Shown piece after piece: positions 9,840 through 19,802 of a stretch of 64,000 bases of DNA. Below the pieces are notes generated by a model that saw only the letters and a list, made by a program, of their open reading frames with translations, made no database searches and had not been told where the DNA came from. The translations under genes and the position numbers were made by a program. The stretch is from Gamarada debralockiae (lineage: Eukaryota > Ascomycota > Leotiomycetes > Helotiales > Hyphodiscaceae): NCBI GenBank assembly GCA_002803225.1, contig NXFV01001809.1, positions 41,445-105,444 of the forward strand, read 5' to 3'. How positions within the stretch are numbered: the first letter of the stretch is position 1; each line of letters starts with the position of its first letter.

Positions 9840-10745
9840 AGGACTTCTCCTAGCCAGTATCAAAGCCCCTCCCCACTCGACCCCGATTTCCGCCTCCATC
9901 CACTCCGCCATACTCAACCTGCTCCAACTGCTCTCTGCTTTCCATATACCCTTCATCATTCCATCAATCACATCCCCACTCAATCCACCTCTGGACGGCT
10001 TCCTATCTGGATGCGCCGCACACCACTCATGGACCGCCCTCTAAGTTCTCATGAAGGCCTCCATTTCACCGATCCTCAATTTCTTCCTCAGAAGCACATT
10101 CTCTTCGCTCCCTTTCCGCTTCCCCGATACAGAACTAAACTCAGCACGTACCATATCCTCCCAATCCGCAGCTCGGGGTACAACATCCCGCAACTTTTCC
10201 CAACAATGCTCGATCCAGGCTGCAGCCAATACGTACCCAACTCCCAGTCCTCTTTCCCTTCCACGTAACTCCGCAGAACTGCATCGGTAGCAGGAGTCAA
10301 GCAGCACATACCTATCATAACTCCAAACTGCCACCGTTCCACCAATCCTCACACACCTCCGCATCTCCGCCCAGAACTTGGTTGATCAAACCAATGCACC
10401 GCTTGAGTAGCGACGACTAAATCAGCGGCTCCATCTGGTACAAATGGTAGGAACTCTGTGCTACTTTGATGGAACTTAATGTTTGGGTAGAAGGATAAGT
10501 GTAAGTGCTTGAGCCATCATGCCGACTGAGGGGCCGACGCCTAGAATACGTGTGAATTTGGGGGCGAATTGCCGTGCTACAAGGCCGTGGCCGGTCCCGA
10601 GATCGAGATAGATGGTGCGCGGGCCGTCGTGGTGGTAGGTTATGATACGGTCATAGGTGACTGTTGATTGAGCGGGGTGGAATGCAGCATACGAAATGGC
10701 TGGGAATAAGGATTTTCTGGAGAATGTGAGCCTCCTTCACGTCAC
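9840..10745 (-). pseudogene. SAM-dependent methyltransferase, decayed (trans-aconitate methyltransferase-like)
   Basis: Reading leftwards, clear pieces of a class I methyltransferase appear in order but in different frames. They are the motif I region IYLDLGTGHGLVARQFAP (where DLGCG is usual), VGPSVGMMAQA, then FYPNIKFHQSS, ADLVVATQAVHWFDQP, FWAEMRRCVRIGGTVAVWS, LRSYVEGKEDWELGTYW, and GEMEAFMRT. A TAG then interrupts before AVHEWCAAHPDRKPS. At least three single-base frame changes (after MMAQA, after WFDQP, after YDR) and that stop destroy the frame, and no introns explain them. The family methylates small carboxylates or other metabolites. It neighbours two further decayed genes. The ends are approximate. 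Confidence 0.8.
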
Positions 10746-11081
10746 GTGAGGGGATATAGGGGAAGGAATACCTACCCAAAAGTCGCCATTGGCTCTGGCA
10801 CTTTTTTTATTTTTTATGATCTTTCGAATATTGAGGATAGTTTGCGAACTGGGTAAAATGACGTTGTGCCAAAGAACTCAAAGTGGAGCGTCAAGTTCTT
10901 GACAACGACAGCTATATATCCGATGCTCTTGCAAACTCATTCATGGGCTAGCGTTCACTTCTGACAGTGATGCTAGCACAGACAGAAGGATACATATTTT
11001 TGTGCGGGAACATACCGTTATTCAACCAATGCATCTTTGCATCGACATAAGCACTTTCCTCCGAATCGCTTATTCACAGTC
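10746..11081. other. Intergenic, no gene seen
   Basis: Contains a T-rich run (CTTTTTTTATTTTTTATG) near 10800. This is the shared flank of two decayed genes. Confidence 0.5.
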
Positions 11082-13227
11082 TCATTCCACTTCCCAGTTG
11101 AAACCGCTCCAGTCGCCCGCTATCCAGTTATCCAAGTTGCCGAGATCATCATAGAACAAGTGACTTCCCTCTATCTGCGTATAGAACTCAGGCGGTGACT
11201 CGGGATCCAGATTTGAAGGCACGTCAATGCACATCGAATCCTTCGAGAGCACGAGCTCGCCTTTAGTTGAAGAATCATTGACCAGATCTGGGCTTAGAAC
11301 CCTTGGGTGAAAAGAGTCTCTAGAGATCCTCAACTCCCTTGAGCTGCGAGCTTTTGCAATCAGCTTCTTCATAATCACCCACAATAAATCGTTCTTCTTA
11401 CTCGCAGCGACTTCCCCCCAAACATCAAATGCATCTTGCACCGTCTTCCATGCTCGATTAACCAACTCATTTGACTCTCTCCGACAGATCTCCAAAAGGA
11501 AGAATACCAATGCTTGCCACGGAATGTAGTTCCGGAGAGCCCATCGCCATTGTTTCGTTGACTTTTCTCTCTCTAATAAAAGACATACTTCGACTACCTC
11601 TAGCGAGGTCGTGAAGATGCGATCCTTGCAAGTTGTTGGAAGGACTTTTACTCCAGCATCAAATTGGAAACTGTGGTGGATATTGATCCACATTTTCGCC
11701 ATCGTCATTCGAGCAATTGTGGAGATAAACCAGTGAAAAGGAATTTTCTTGTCGCAGGGGTTCAAGTACCGAGTCTCTTGCTTTTGGCTACAGTAGAATC
11801 TCTTTATAAGCATCCTCTAGATAAGCATACCTGACCAATAAGCATGCGATCCTTGGTCCCAAGCAAAATTTAGTGTATTTTATGTCCCTGGGTATAAGCA
11901 TAACCTGACTTATAAGCATGCGATCCTGGGTCCTATGCGTATGCTTATAAAGAGGTTCTACTGTACATTCTCGCGTAATCCGACCCGCTTCAGCTTCACA
12001 GAGTCTGGGGACAAGCAGTGATAGCCTCGTCTTACGGATCGCACTTAGAATTTCATACTGTACCAATGACAGAGTCATTTCTGTTATTCCCTCACGTGGA
12101 ACTGGCGAGGTCATTGAATCGGGAACAAGGTCGTCATCGTTGATACTGAGAGGAAGAGTTGTGTCGAAAGTTTGTTTGGACAACGTCTTGGCCCGAGCCA
12201 TGATTCTCGGCAGTTCGCACATCAAAGGATACAAATCTGCCACCAAATGCGACGTCGAATTTCAGACTCAAAAAATGGCAATCCGAGCTTCGATCCATCA
12301 TGGTGGAGCCCGAGAGATTGGGCAATTCGAACGGCAACGGCTGTCGTGGTCCAGACGAGTCGAGTGTCGTCGTGATTCCGCTCGCATATCTACGATTTGA
12401 TTAGCCAGGTGTTTGTCGAAGTTGAATGAATCAAGGTTGTGTCTTACCAAGGAAATGACAAGTGCTTGCAAGGCCACGATGTTGTGGACGCTCAAGAAAC
12501 TTGCTCTGGCAAGAGCTTGCTGGGTAGCAAAACGGTACTTTTTCAACAACGAAGATTTGTCCATCCTCAGGGAGGCTTGGCATTGCTCTTCTGTCATACT
12601 CGTGACTGCCCCAAAGTATATTGCAAACATCAATGCGTCAAAGGGTCTGTTTATACTATTCGTACCCTGATTGAAATTTGTAATCTGCCGTCGTATACTT
12701 GGCTTATGTAGTATCCTGATTACTGGATCCACGTCTTCCTCGAAGGCTTGCCAAAGAAACGATATTTGATCGAGGGAAGGGTGGAATGGGCCTAGACCCG
12801 TCACAAGAGAGTTGCAGCTGAAAAAATAGGCATCCTCGCCTTGGTAGTGTAAAGTTTGGGGATCTAGAAAAAAATCATCCTCACTGTCGCCCTTATCAAA
12901 GGTTCAGATTCATCAAGGAGGTCGCGAATTCCAACAACCTATCAACATGAAGCAGAGGTCAGCGATCCCGAAGACCCATTTTCAAGAGAGCCCAGCCGCG
13001 GTGAGGAGAGCGTCTTACCTCACTTGTTAGCGAGATCCAGAAGATATTCTCGATGTACCGACACTCCTCGTGTTTGACGACCAATCTTCCCAATTCCAGG
13101 TTTGAAGTCTCGGTATTCTGCTTTTCACTATCATTATTTCCATGTTGTGTTGTCGTCTTCGTTGTTGGTAGCATTTGCAGATGTTGTACCAAACTCTCGA
13201 GTCGCTCAAGTCGCTCACCCAACAGTG
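11082..13227 (-). pseudogene. Fungal_trans-type transcription factor, decayed and interrupted by a MITE
   Basis: Fragments of a fungal-specific transcription factor middle-homology region run leftwards. They are a dimerisation-like start (ERLERLESLVQHLQ), LGRLVVKHEECRYIENIFW, GPFHPSLDQISFLWQAF, DVDPVIRILHKPS, LVWTTTAVAVRIAQSLGLHHDG, ESEIRRRIWWQICIL, TLSKQTFDTTLPLSINDDDLVP, and a C-terminal part ending GDWSGFNWEVE. Two normal introns are recognisable (for example GTAAGA..GTAG before ICERNHDDTRL). The frame breaks after DLLDESEP, after WWQICIL (TGA) and before TLSKQTF. A 175-base MITE insertion splits the exon at 11789-11965. The Zn2Cys6 domain is absent: the fragment starts against the end of the epoxide hydrolase relic. 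Confidence 0.85.
11791..11963. mobile_element. Tc1/mariner- or pogo-type MITE (173 bp) with TA target duplication
   Basis: The terminal inverted repeats start CAGTAGAATCTCTTTATAAG on the left; the right end reads CAGTAGAACCTCTTTATAAG on the other strand, with one mismatch and the match going on for a few bases. The element is flanked by TA at 11789-11790 and 11964-11965. Inside, a direct repeat ATAAGCATGCGATCC occurs twice. No transposase is encoded, so it is non-autonomous. Removing the element plus one TA restores the reading ITRECSQKQETRYLN of the host gene. Confidence 0.92.
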
Positions 13228-14310
13228 GCTTCCAAATCGGAGAAAAACTGTTCAAGATGCGAGTTGACTTCATCCTTGGCCTCCAGCTGCACCCAGTGTC
13301 CAGTGTCCAATTCCTTGACTCGAACATCGACTGCAAACTGACGAATGCCCGCATCCATGATTTTCGCAGTTGCCACAATGTCTGTTGGCTGTTATCATAA
13401 ACACTGGAAGTTCCAACCTCAGCTTGAGGTTTCCTCCCTTTTCGTCTTCCTTCCCATATATGCGTGGTACCAATTTGATGGAGCGGTGTAGTCGGGACAG
13501 AAAATCCCACGATGAGTTTCTTTCTCCTGAATCTGTTCAGTATGTATCTCTTATGTGAGGATATGTGCAATACATTTGATGTCAAATACGAAGCTAGTGG
13601 CCTAACTTTGTCCGCTTCCAACCAACTCCTCATTGCGCCCGATGGCCCAAGGCAATCCTTCCAGATTGCAGGGTCAGCGGGGTAGAAAAGAGAGTGAAAG
13701 GAACCAAACTTAACACTGTCAGCCTGCCGATTCCTAAACAAGTAGAACAACTTACATGATGCTTGAGTATCTCCATTGCATCGTCCTCAATCAGAAATCT
13801 CCAGAAGCCAAGTCTCTCGTATCCAACTTCAGCAATCGAAGCAACCTCACCAGCTCCAATGTCAAAGTGTCCAGGAGGCATGTATGCAACGTCAAGGAAG
13901 GAATACGAGTAGAATCTATCAGAGTGGTAGTTCGCCAGACGAGATAGAAGATATGAGTCACAATCGTGGCCTACACCGTGAACTTTGTTGACCTTCTCAT
14001 GATTGAGTATCTCTACAATCTCCGCGGCCATTTTCTTTCTCCGGTATTCGTGAGCTGCAAGTGGCTTGTCGGTGCTTCCATAGCCCAGAAGATCCGGTGT
14101 AAGGACACCATATCCAGCTTTGGAGAAGTGCGAGATCTGATGACACCAGTCGTAGGCCGCCGACGGAAAGCCGTGGAGGAAGAGAATGGTGGGCTTTGCA
14201 GTAGTTGGACGATGGTACACGTAATCATAAGTTACCCAGAGGGCAAGGTGGCTATTGTCAAGGGAATATCGAGATTCATGTTGTGGGCCAGGAGGTTGAT
14301 GGGGTGGCAA
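13215..14310 (-). pseudogene. Epoxide hydrolase-like alpha/beta hydrolase, frame-broken
   Basis: The first exon, 13756-14310, encodes a good alpha/beta hydrolase half: TILFLHGFPSAAYDW (HGFP oxyanion motif), LTPDLLGYGSTDKP, and GVGHDCDSYLLSRL. The nucleophile Asp of GHD is present, but the usual Trp-Gly that follows is replaced by Cys-Asp. The intron is 13709-13755 (47 bases). Exon 2 has FHSLFYPADPAIWKDCLGP and EADKVRPLASYL; after a short intron come ETHRGIFCPDYTAP and WYHAYM. Then LKLRLELPVFMITAN sits in a different frame from the flanking parts, which resume with DIVATAKIMDAG and KELDTGHWVQLEAKDEV. The latter holds the catalytic His of GHW. Two compensating single-base changes therefore leave stops inside. 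Related enzymes open epoxides or dehalogenate. Low-level function is unlikely. Confidence 0.78.
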
Positions 14311-15064
14311 AAATCGTGGGAGATAAATTGAAGAATTCGTTATGGGTCTGGGAGGGCAGGGTTTCGAAATATATCTTCATATCTCGACACCTGGCCGGAT
14401 CTTTCGGTCTTCTCTGAGTCACAACTGATCTGGACACTTTTGAGTGATGGTCAATTTGCACGCACTTGCTCCGTTACACGCATTACCCGTATAACGAGTT
14501 TTGCCAACAACGAAAGGTCTTGAAAGCTGCCAGTATCAGTCGGGCCAGGGGCATGAACCGTGACCCAAGAGAAATACTCATACACGTGCTAGTGTTTAAC
14601 TAGGGTACCTCCACACTATTTAGAAAAAATCTTGAAATTGTGAAGGGATTTAGTTGTGGAGGTTTTCTTTGGAGTGGGAAGTGCTTGCATCTGATAGGCC
14701 TTTTCCGGACTTTTCTCAACTGCAAGTCGAAAAAGCCGAAGCGTGAAACCCCATTGGTGTCTTCGGTCATCACTTGATAAAACCCGCCGAAATGCCATTC
14801 ATTCCATGAGCTGAAGGAAAGATCACCAGGAGAAGCAACTGCTCATTTGGGGGTTCCCGTCAGCCGCGTTGCAGCCAACGACTTCGTTGGTCAAGATTTG
14901 GGCACATGCCTTATCATATATGTCCAGTGATAAGCCAAGCACAGACTGACCGGCTATCTGATCTGGCCGAATGCGTCTCGCCGTCTTTCGAGGCTATGCA
15001 TTTCAAGTTTGGACGTAGCAGGTTACTTTGGTAGATCTCAATTGAAATCGGTTTTCGAGTATTC
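14311..15064. other. Intergenic, no gene seen
   Basis: Contains only short frames. It separates the decayed hydrolase from the 3' end of the MFS gene. Confidence 0.5.
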
Positions 15065-16865
15065 TCAGCTTTTCTCACGACCTTCACTCCCCAAAGCAGC
15101 CTCATCGGGCTTCACGACTTTGTTGCCAGGGGTATCCGAGCTTGCCACAGATATCCTCCTCGTCGTATGTCCTTGGGTCCCAATTGTTAAGAAAGGGACG
15201 AAAGGCAGCCCAGCCCCGGCGGAAGCGACACAAAACCAAAATACCATATTGTAAGGCCGAATTGTTGTTTGCAGGGCAGCCATGCCAGTGGACTCTGCGT
15301 TATATATACTTGCAGAGATGCCAAGTCCAACAGCAGAACAGACCTTCGTGACGGTATTGAAGATGCCTCCAGCAAGAGATTGCTGTTCCGGAGGCAGAGA
15401 GGACATCACATACATCTACATCGTCAGCGGATCCAGGCCACTGGGGTATCAAGAACTTACATTGGCGACGTTAAATTGCAGATCAGCACCGATGACCGAA
15501 AGAAGTAATGATGGAAAGATGAAAGCCCAGTATGAGCTGTCATTTTTCATCGTCGCAAGGAGAATTGCAGAGCAAAGATACGCAAGCGCTCCAACGCCAG
15601 TGAGCAGCTTGTTGTTTACCCGGTGCAAGACCAATCCCGCAATGACATTGACCGCGATACCTCCAATAGCCTGAGGTAACAGGTGTATAGCAACTTTCAA
15701 GGCAGAAAATCCCAGAACGTTCTGCATGTAAAGTGACAGCCAGAAAGCACTTGTGGTGAAGCTCATGAACCCAAGAAGCACCACGACGTTGATCTGGCAT
15801 TGTCAGTAAGGCCGGATGGGGAGATAAGTATAACATACCAGCGAAAAATTCCTGTCGCGCCAAACGCGCAAAGGCATCAGAGGGTATTGGCAGAATCCCT
15901 CCCACCCGATGAAGCTGACAATGAGAGCAATTCCAACTAATAACAAGACCAATACGTAGCTGGTTCTCCAACCCTGTGGCGCTCCTCCAGCAATTCTGTA
16001 TCGTCAGTAAAATTGACACTGAAGATGGAGGGAGAACCTACGTCAGAGAAGAACAAAGCAAGGCAATTCCAGCCATACTCAAAAGAATCCCAAACAGATC
16101 AAATCGTTTCAGGGTCTTGAAGTTAAACTTCTCCGTCTCCGCCTGTGTCCGAGGAACCGTCCATATAGCACCAAGGAAAAATACAATATATATAATAGCA
16201 AGGAGATAAAACGATGCTCTCCAATTGAACAGATGGGCAGCAACTCCAGAGAAGATACTGCCCATCACGAAGCCGACGGGATTTCCAGCACTGAAACATG
16301 CAAATGCACGATTCTTCCTCTGCGATGGTTGCTCATAAGCTGCACCCAAGATTCCAACAGCTGGCGGAACAGTAGCTGCAGACCAGAGCCCAAGTAAACC
16401 GCCGAAAACGTCCAGATACATCGCATTTGTTGAAAAGCCCGCGATGAGACTCGAAACCGCAAAGGCTCCCATACTGAAGATCAGTAAGGATTTTCGACCA
16501 AAAGTATCAGCGACCTTGGCGAAGAAGAGAAGAAAGGAGCCCGATGCGAGCCTTTTGGGAGTTAGAATAAGCAGCGCTTGGAGGAAAGGATGATCTCACG
16601 AAGAAGATGCATTAATCCAGGTGATCTGGGCCGATGTCATATTCAGACTGCGACCAATTGGCGCTGTGATCACAGTGCAGATGCCGTAGAGGAAGGAGGA
16701 CATCCCAATTGACATAGTTGCTGTTAAGACAAACAGACATTCTTGGACAGTTGAATTAAAGCAATCCGGTCGCTTTCCGGGGTTGGTAGGGCTCTCGTCG
16801 AAAGGTGGCGAAGGCTCGGCAGTTCTCGATTCCACCGCCACGAGACTTCCATCAACAGTTGCCAT
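15065..16865 (-). CDS. MFS transporter, drug:H+ antiporter type
   Basis: Five exons: 16600-16865, 16042-16551, 15839-15995, 15461-15793 and 15065-15415. The introns are 45-48 bases with GTGAGA, GTAGGT, GTATGT and GTAAGT donors. The joined frame is open for 538 aa. It has an N-terminal soluble tail, then about 12-14 hydrophobic segments (for example ECLFVLTATMSIGMSSFLYG, FDLFGILLSMAGIALLC, SYVLVLLLVGIALIVSFIG, FSALKVAIHLLPQAIGGIAV). FFAKVADTFGRKS is the loop 2-3 MFS signature. The C-terminal tail is polar. The transported compound is unknown; multidrug or metabolite export is usual for the family. It is intact although the three genes to its left are relics. ATG 16865 is preferred; an upstream in-frame ATG at 16967 would add 34 residues. 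Confidence 0.9.
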
Positions 16866-17780
16866 CGTAGGTAAAGATTCGATTCCAGTCTCAATTGAGG
16901 TCAAGGCTCGAAACCAGTTCAGCGATGAGAAGGAGGAATTTTGGAAAATGAATAGTTGCCAAAGCATTTGTCAGGCCGAGATCGGGTAAAGGTGGGCGGC
17001 CGAGAGTGGGGAGACGTTAAGCCACACGAGGCTGTGCTCAGAGGCAGACGACAAAGGCTACAAGTAGCGAGTGAATCAATCTCTTGTAATCTTGCAAAAA
17101 CTGCACAAAAGCAAGGCAAATGGTTGCGGTTCATGCGATTGCAAGCAAAGATGTGTTTGTGTCTTGTCAAAGGGGCCTTCCCTCTTACCTATATCAATAC
17201 TCCGTAAGTATGTTTCAATTCTGGGATCCGCTGTCTTCTGCCTCGGAGCTCGGAGGAGCTGAACTGAACATTTAATTAGATAAAATTCACCCACCTGACC
17301 TACCATAAGTTCTATAAGTTGAGATTTTGACTAGAAGATCCTATATAGAAGTGAAATCACCACTGTTTAATGTTGAGCTCATGCTCAATTCGCCTGGAAA
17401 AGTCCTTGTGACATGTTTCATCAGAGCCGCCTCCCAGTCTGCCCACAGCCTACATTGAACAATACCTAGACTTTAGATTGATTGTGCTATGAAGGTGTTC
17501 TTCATAGTGGTTACTTTGATTATGACACAAATGAAGGGAATGATTCATTATAGTTGTCGTAACACTATTGATTGCCCCATTTTCGCGCTTCTCGCTCAAC
17601 CTCTTCAGAACTCCTCATTGACTAATTTACCTCTTCACCTTCGCTAATTGTTAGACAAAATTCACTAAAGTGTCTAGGCAGTTGTTCTAATTCTCGCTTA
17701 AGCTCTGTAGAAGCTCCCACAGACTTTTCGCGGTTTTGATTCCCCCGCGTCAACCCTCAACTTCCTCAAGACCACTCTGC
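16866..17780. other. Intergenic, divergent promoters
   Basis: Upstream region of the MFS gene and of the gene at 17781. AT-rich around 17270-17680; no supported coding region. Confidence 0.5.
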
Positions 17781-19121
17781 ATGATCACAGTAACTCACTA
17801 CAGCTCTGGAATCATGAAGCAAGAGAGAAATTACGGATTGTGGAACGACGGCATGAGATACGCAAATGGTCGCAAGTACGAGTCTGCATACCCTGAGGTA
17901 AGTTCAAGTATCCAAGCATCATTATGGCAGCGATTTCTTTTGCAGTGCTCACGTTCGTGACACGTCGTCATGTCCCTTTCACATTCCCCTCGCGTTCCTT
18001 TCACACCCTCTTCACACCCCCTTTACATCCCTTTCACCTCCTATCCAGCGATTTGCAGCTGTGGGATATCGAGCGCGTTGACTGTCCACTGACACTTGGC
18101 AATTGCAGTGGCCTCTGGACTCCCCCCTCTGGGCTCACATCCCTCCACAATTCCGCCAGCCTACCCAAGCCATATCTTCCAACAACCACGTTCCTCAGTT
18201 GCTCCCTCACGCTGTTGAAGCAACATCCTCTGCCAATCCAGCTGTTCAACAGCTTGCTCAGAGCAGCTACCCACTTCCTTCCAACCCTTCCAGCTTCCAA
18301 GAAGAGTCAGAGTCAGAGTCAGAGTACGAACTAGATGATTCTGATAATATTTCCGGCGATGATATGTTTGTGGACATGGATTCACCTTCTTTCCAAGCCT
18401 TGCAGCGGCGTCTCAAGGGCCCGAAGGCACGCGACGGCCGTCAACCCAAATGCAATGCCCCACTGATCAATACCACTGTCCGAGGACCAATTGCAGGAGC
18501 TGGGCTAGCGACAGGTGGTGTCGTTGCCAATAAGCCTGTGGTCCCCGGCAATCCTGCTATACCTAATCGCAAATACTACATCGACAAGAACGGCAAGAGG
18601 AAAATCAAGAACCTGCCCGCCCCTTTCCGTCGCGAAGCCGGTCTTCCTCAGGTGGCCTTGACTGAGAATGAGCTCCGAGAAATCCGTACCAATTACGACG
18701 CGAATCCTTGTCAGTCTTTCAAGAACCCAAAGGTTGGCACTCAGCGTAAGACTGTCGCAGAAGATGGCACTGTGACGGTGGAGCTTGTCAAGAAAATTCG
18801 GGTCAGCAACGAAGAGTACAAGGCGTTGATCGAGTGAGTCGCTCCCATCTTGTCAACGTTTGAGAGGTCCAAGGAATGATAGATACTGACATGAACACAA
18901 ATAGCCTTCGAGAGAAGAACGGCAAGCGTGGTAGGCTCGGCATACAGAAAACCAGGACTACTGAAGAACAGAAAGCGTATTTGGAGAGAAACAAGAAGGC
19001 AAATGAGCGTTTCAAGTCTCGGACACGGCTTGCTTGGAGACGCAGTAGACCTGGCTTCCAGGAGAATGGCAAGGAGATGATGCCAAAGCAGATGACGGCC
19101 AGGGAGACAGCAACAAGGTAG
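17781..19121 (+). CDS. Unknown charged, probably nuclear protein (352 aa)
   Basis: Not recognised. Three exons are inferred from GT-AG sites that keep one frame: 17781-17897, 18109-18833 and 18905-19121. The introns are 211 and 71 bases (GTAAGT..GCAG, GTGAGT..TAG). The N-terminus RNYGLWNDGMRYANG joins to WPLDSPLWAHIPPQF, followed by a Gln/Ala/Pro/Ser-rich stretch. Then come an acidic patch (EESESESEYELDDSD) and basic parts such as KYYIDKNGKRKIKN, REKNGKRGRLGIQ and ERNKKANERFKSRTRLAWRR near the end. There is no signal peptide or membrane segment. The alternation of acidic and basic low-complexity segments suggests a nuclear or nucleic-acid-associated role, by inference only. A later ATG at 17814 is also possible. 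Confidence 0.6.
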
Positions 19122-19802
19122 ATGAGGATAAGGGGGATAGTGTCAATGCAGAGGATGGTGCGGGAGATGATAGGATGGACGTCGATAGCATGGGAGTCAT
19201 TGAACGCGCCGTTGAAGCTGTTGCATACCACTTCTAGGCGGTCTTTATATGCGGGGATGTGTGTGTATAGGATTGCATCAGAGAGACTGTTTACTGTGGA
19301 TTTGCTCAGAAGACCCTGTGGATTACGAACACAAAACTATGATTTCATATGATGATCGCTTGCCCCAAAGTTTCTGACGATAAAGTTTCTGATGTGAATG
19401 TCTACAGAATCGTTCGGCTAGTTTCAGCAATGAAAAATAGGGCTGAATGAATATCTTCAAACTCCCCCACATTCCTCAAGCTCACTTACTCAACGAGAAT
19501 GATCAACTGAGATCGTATTCCTCCTCCAGGCCTCATTGAGACTTGTAATTCTGGTGGGGATTTGAAGGATTGGTTTCCTAGTACGGTATATGCACTGGCA
19601 CGTTTGGCCAGCATAACATTGTTGCACAGGGTTATCACAGCGACAATGAACAGAAGAATCAACTAACTTCACGATGACAGATTCAATTGCCAACGTACAA
19701 CCTCAAAAGCCCAATGAAACCCCGTATCAACGCCAATCGCTATGCCATTGCAGCCCAAGGAACCTAAAATACACATGCAATGTTCGCTATCAAATCAAGC
19801 AC
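19122..19802. other. Intergenic, 3' ends of two convergent genes
   Basis: No coding region supported. Confidence 0.5.

Noticed and set aside
10041..10364. 107-residue minus frame as a separate gene
   Set aside because: Its beginning is the GGTVAVWS part of the decayed methyltransferase; the rest is that relic in a shifted frame.
15065..16967. MFS transporter suspected to be broken because its parts lie in different frames
   Set aside because: Four canonical introns of 45-48 bases join all parts in phase to one 538-residue protein.
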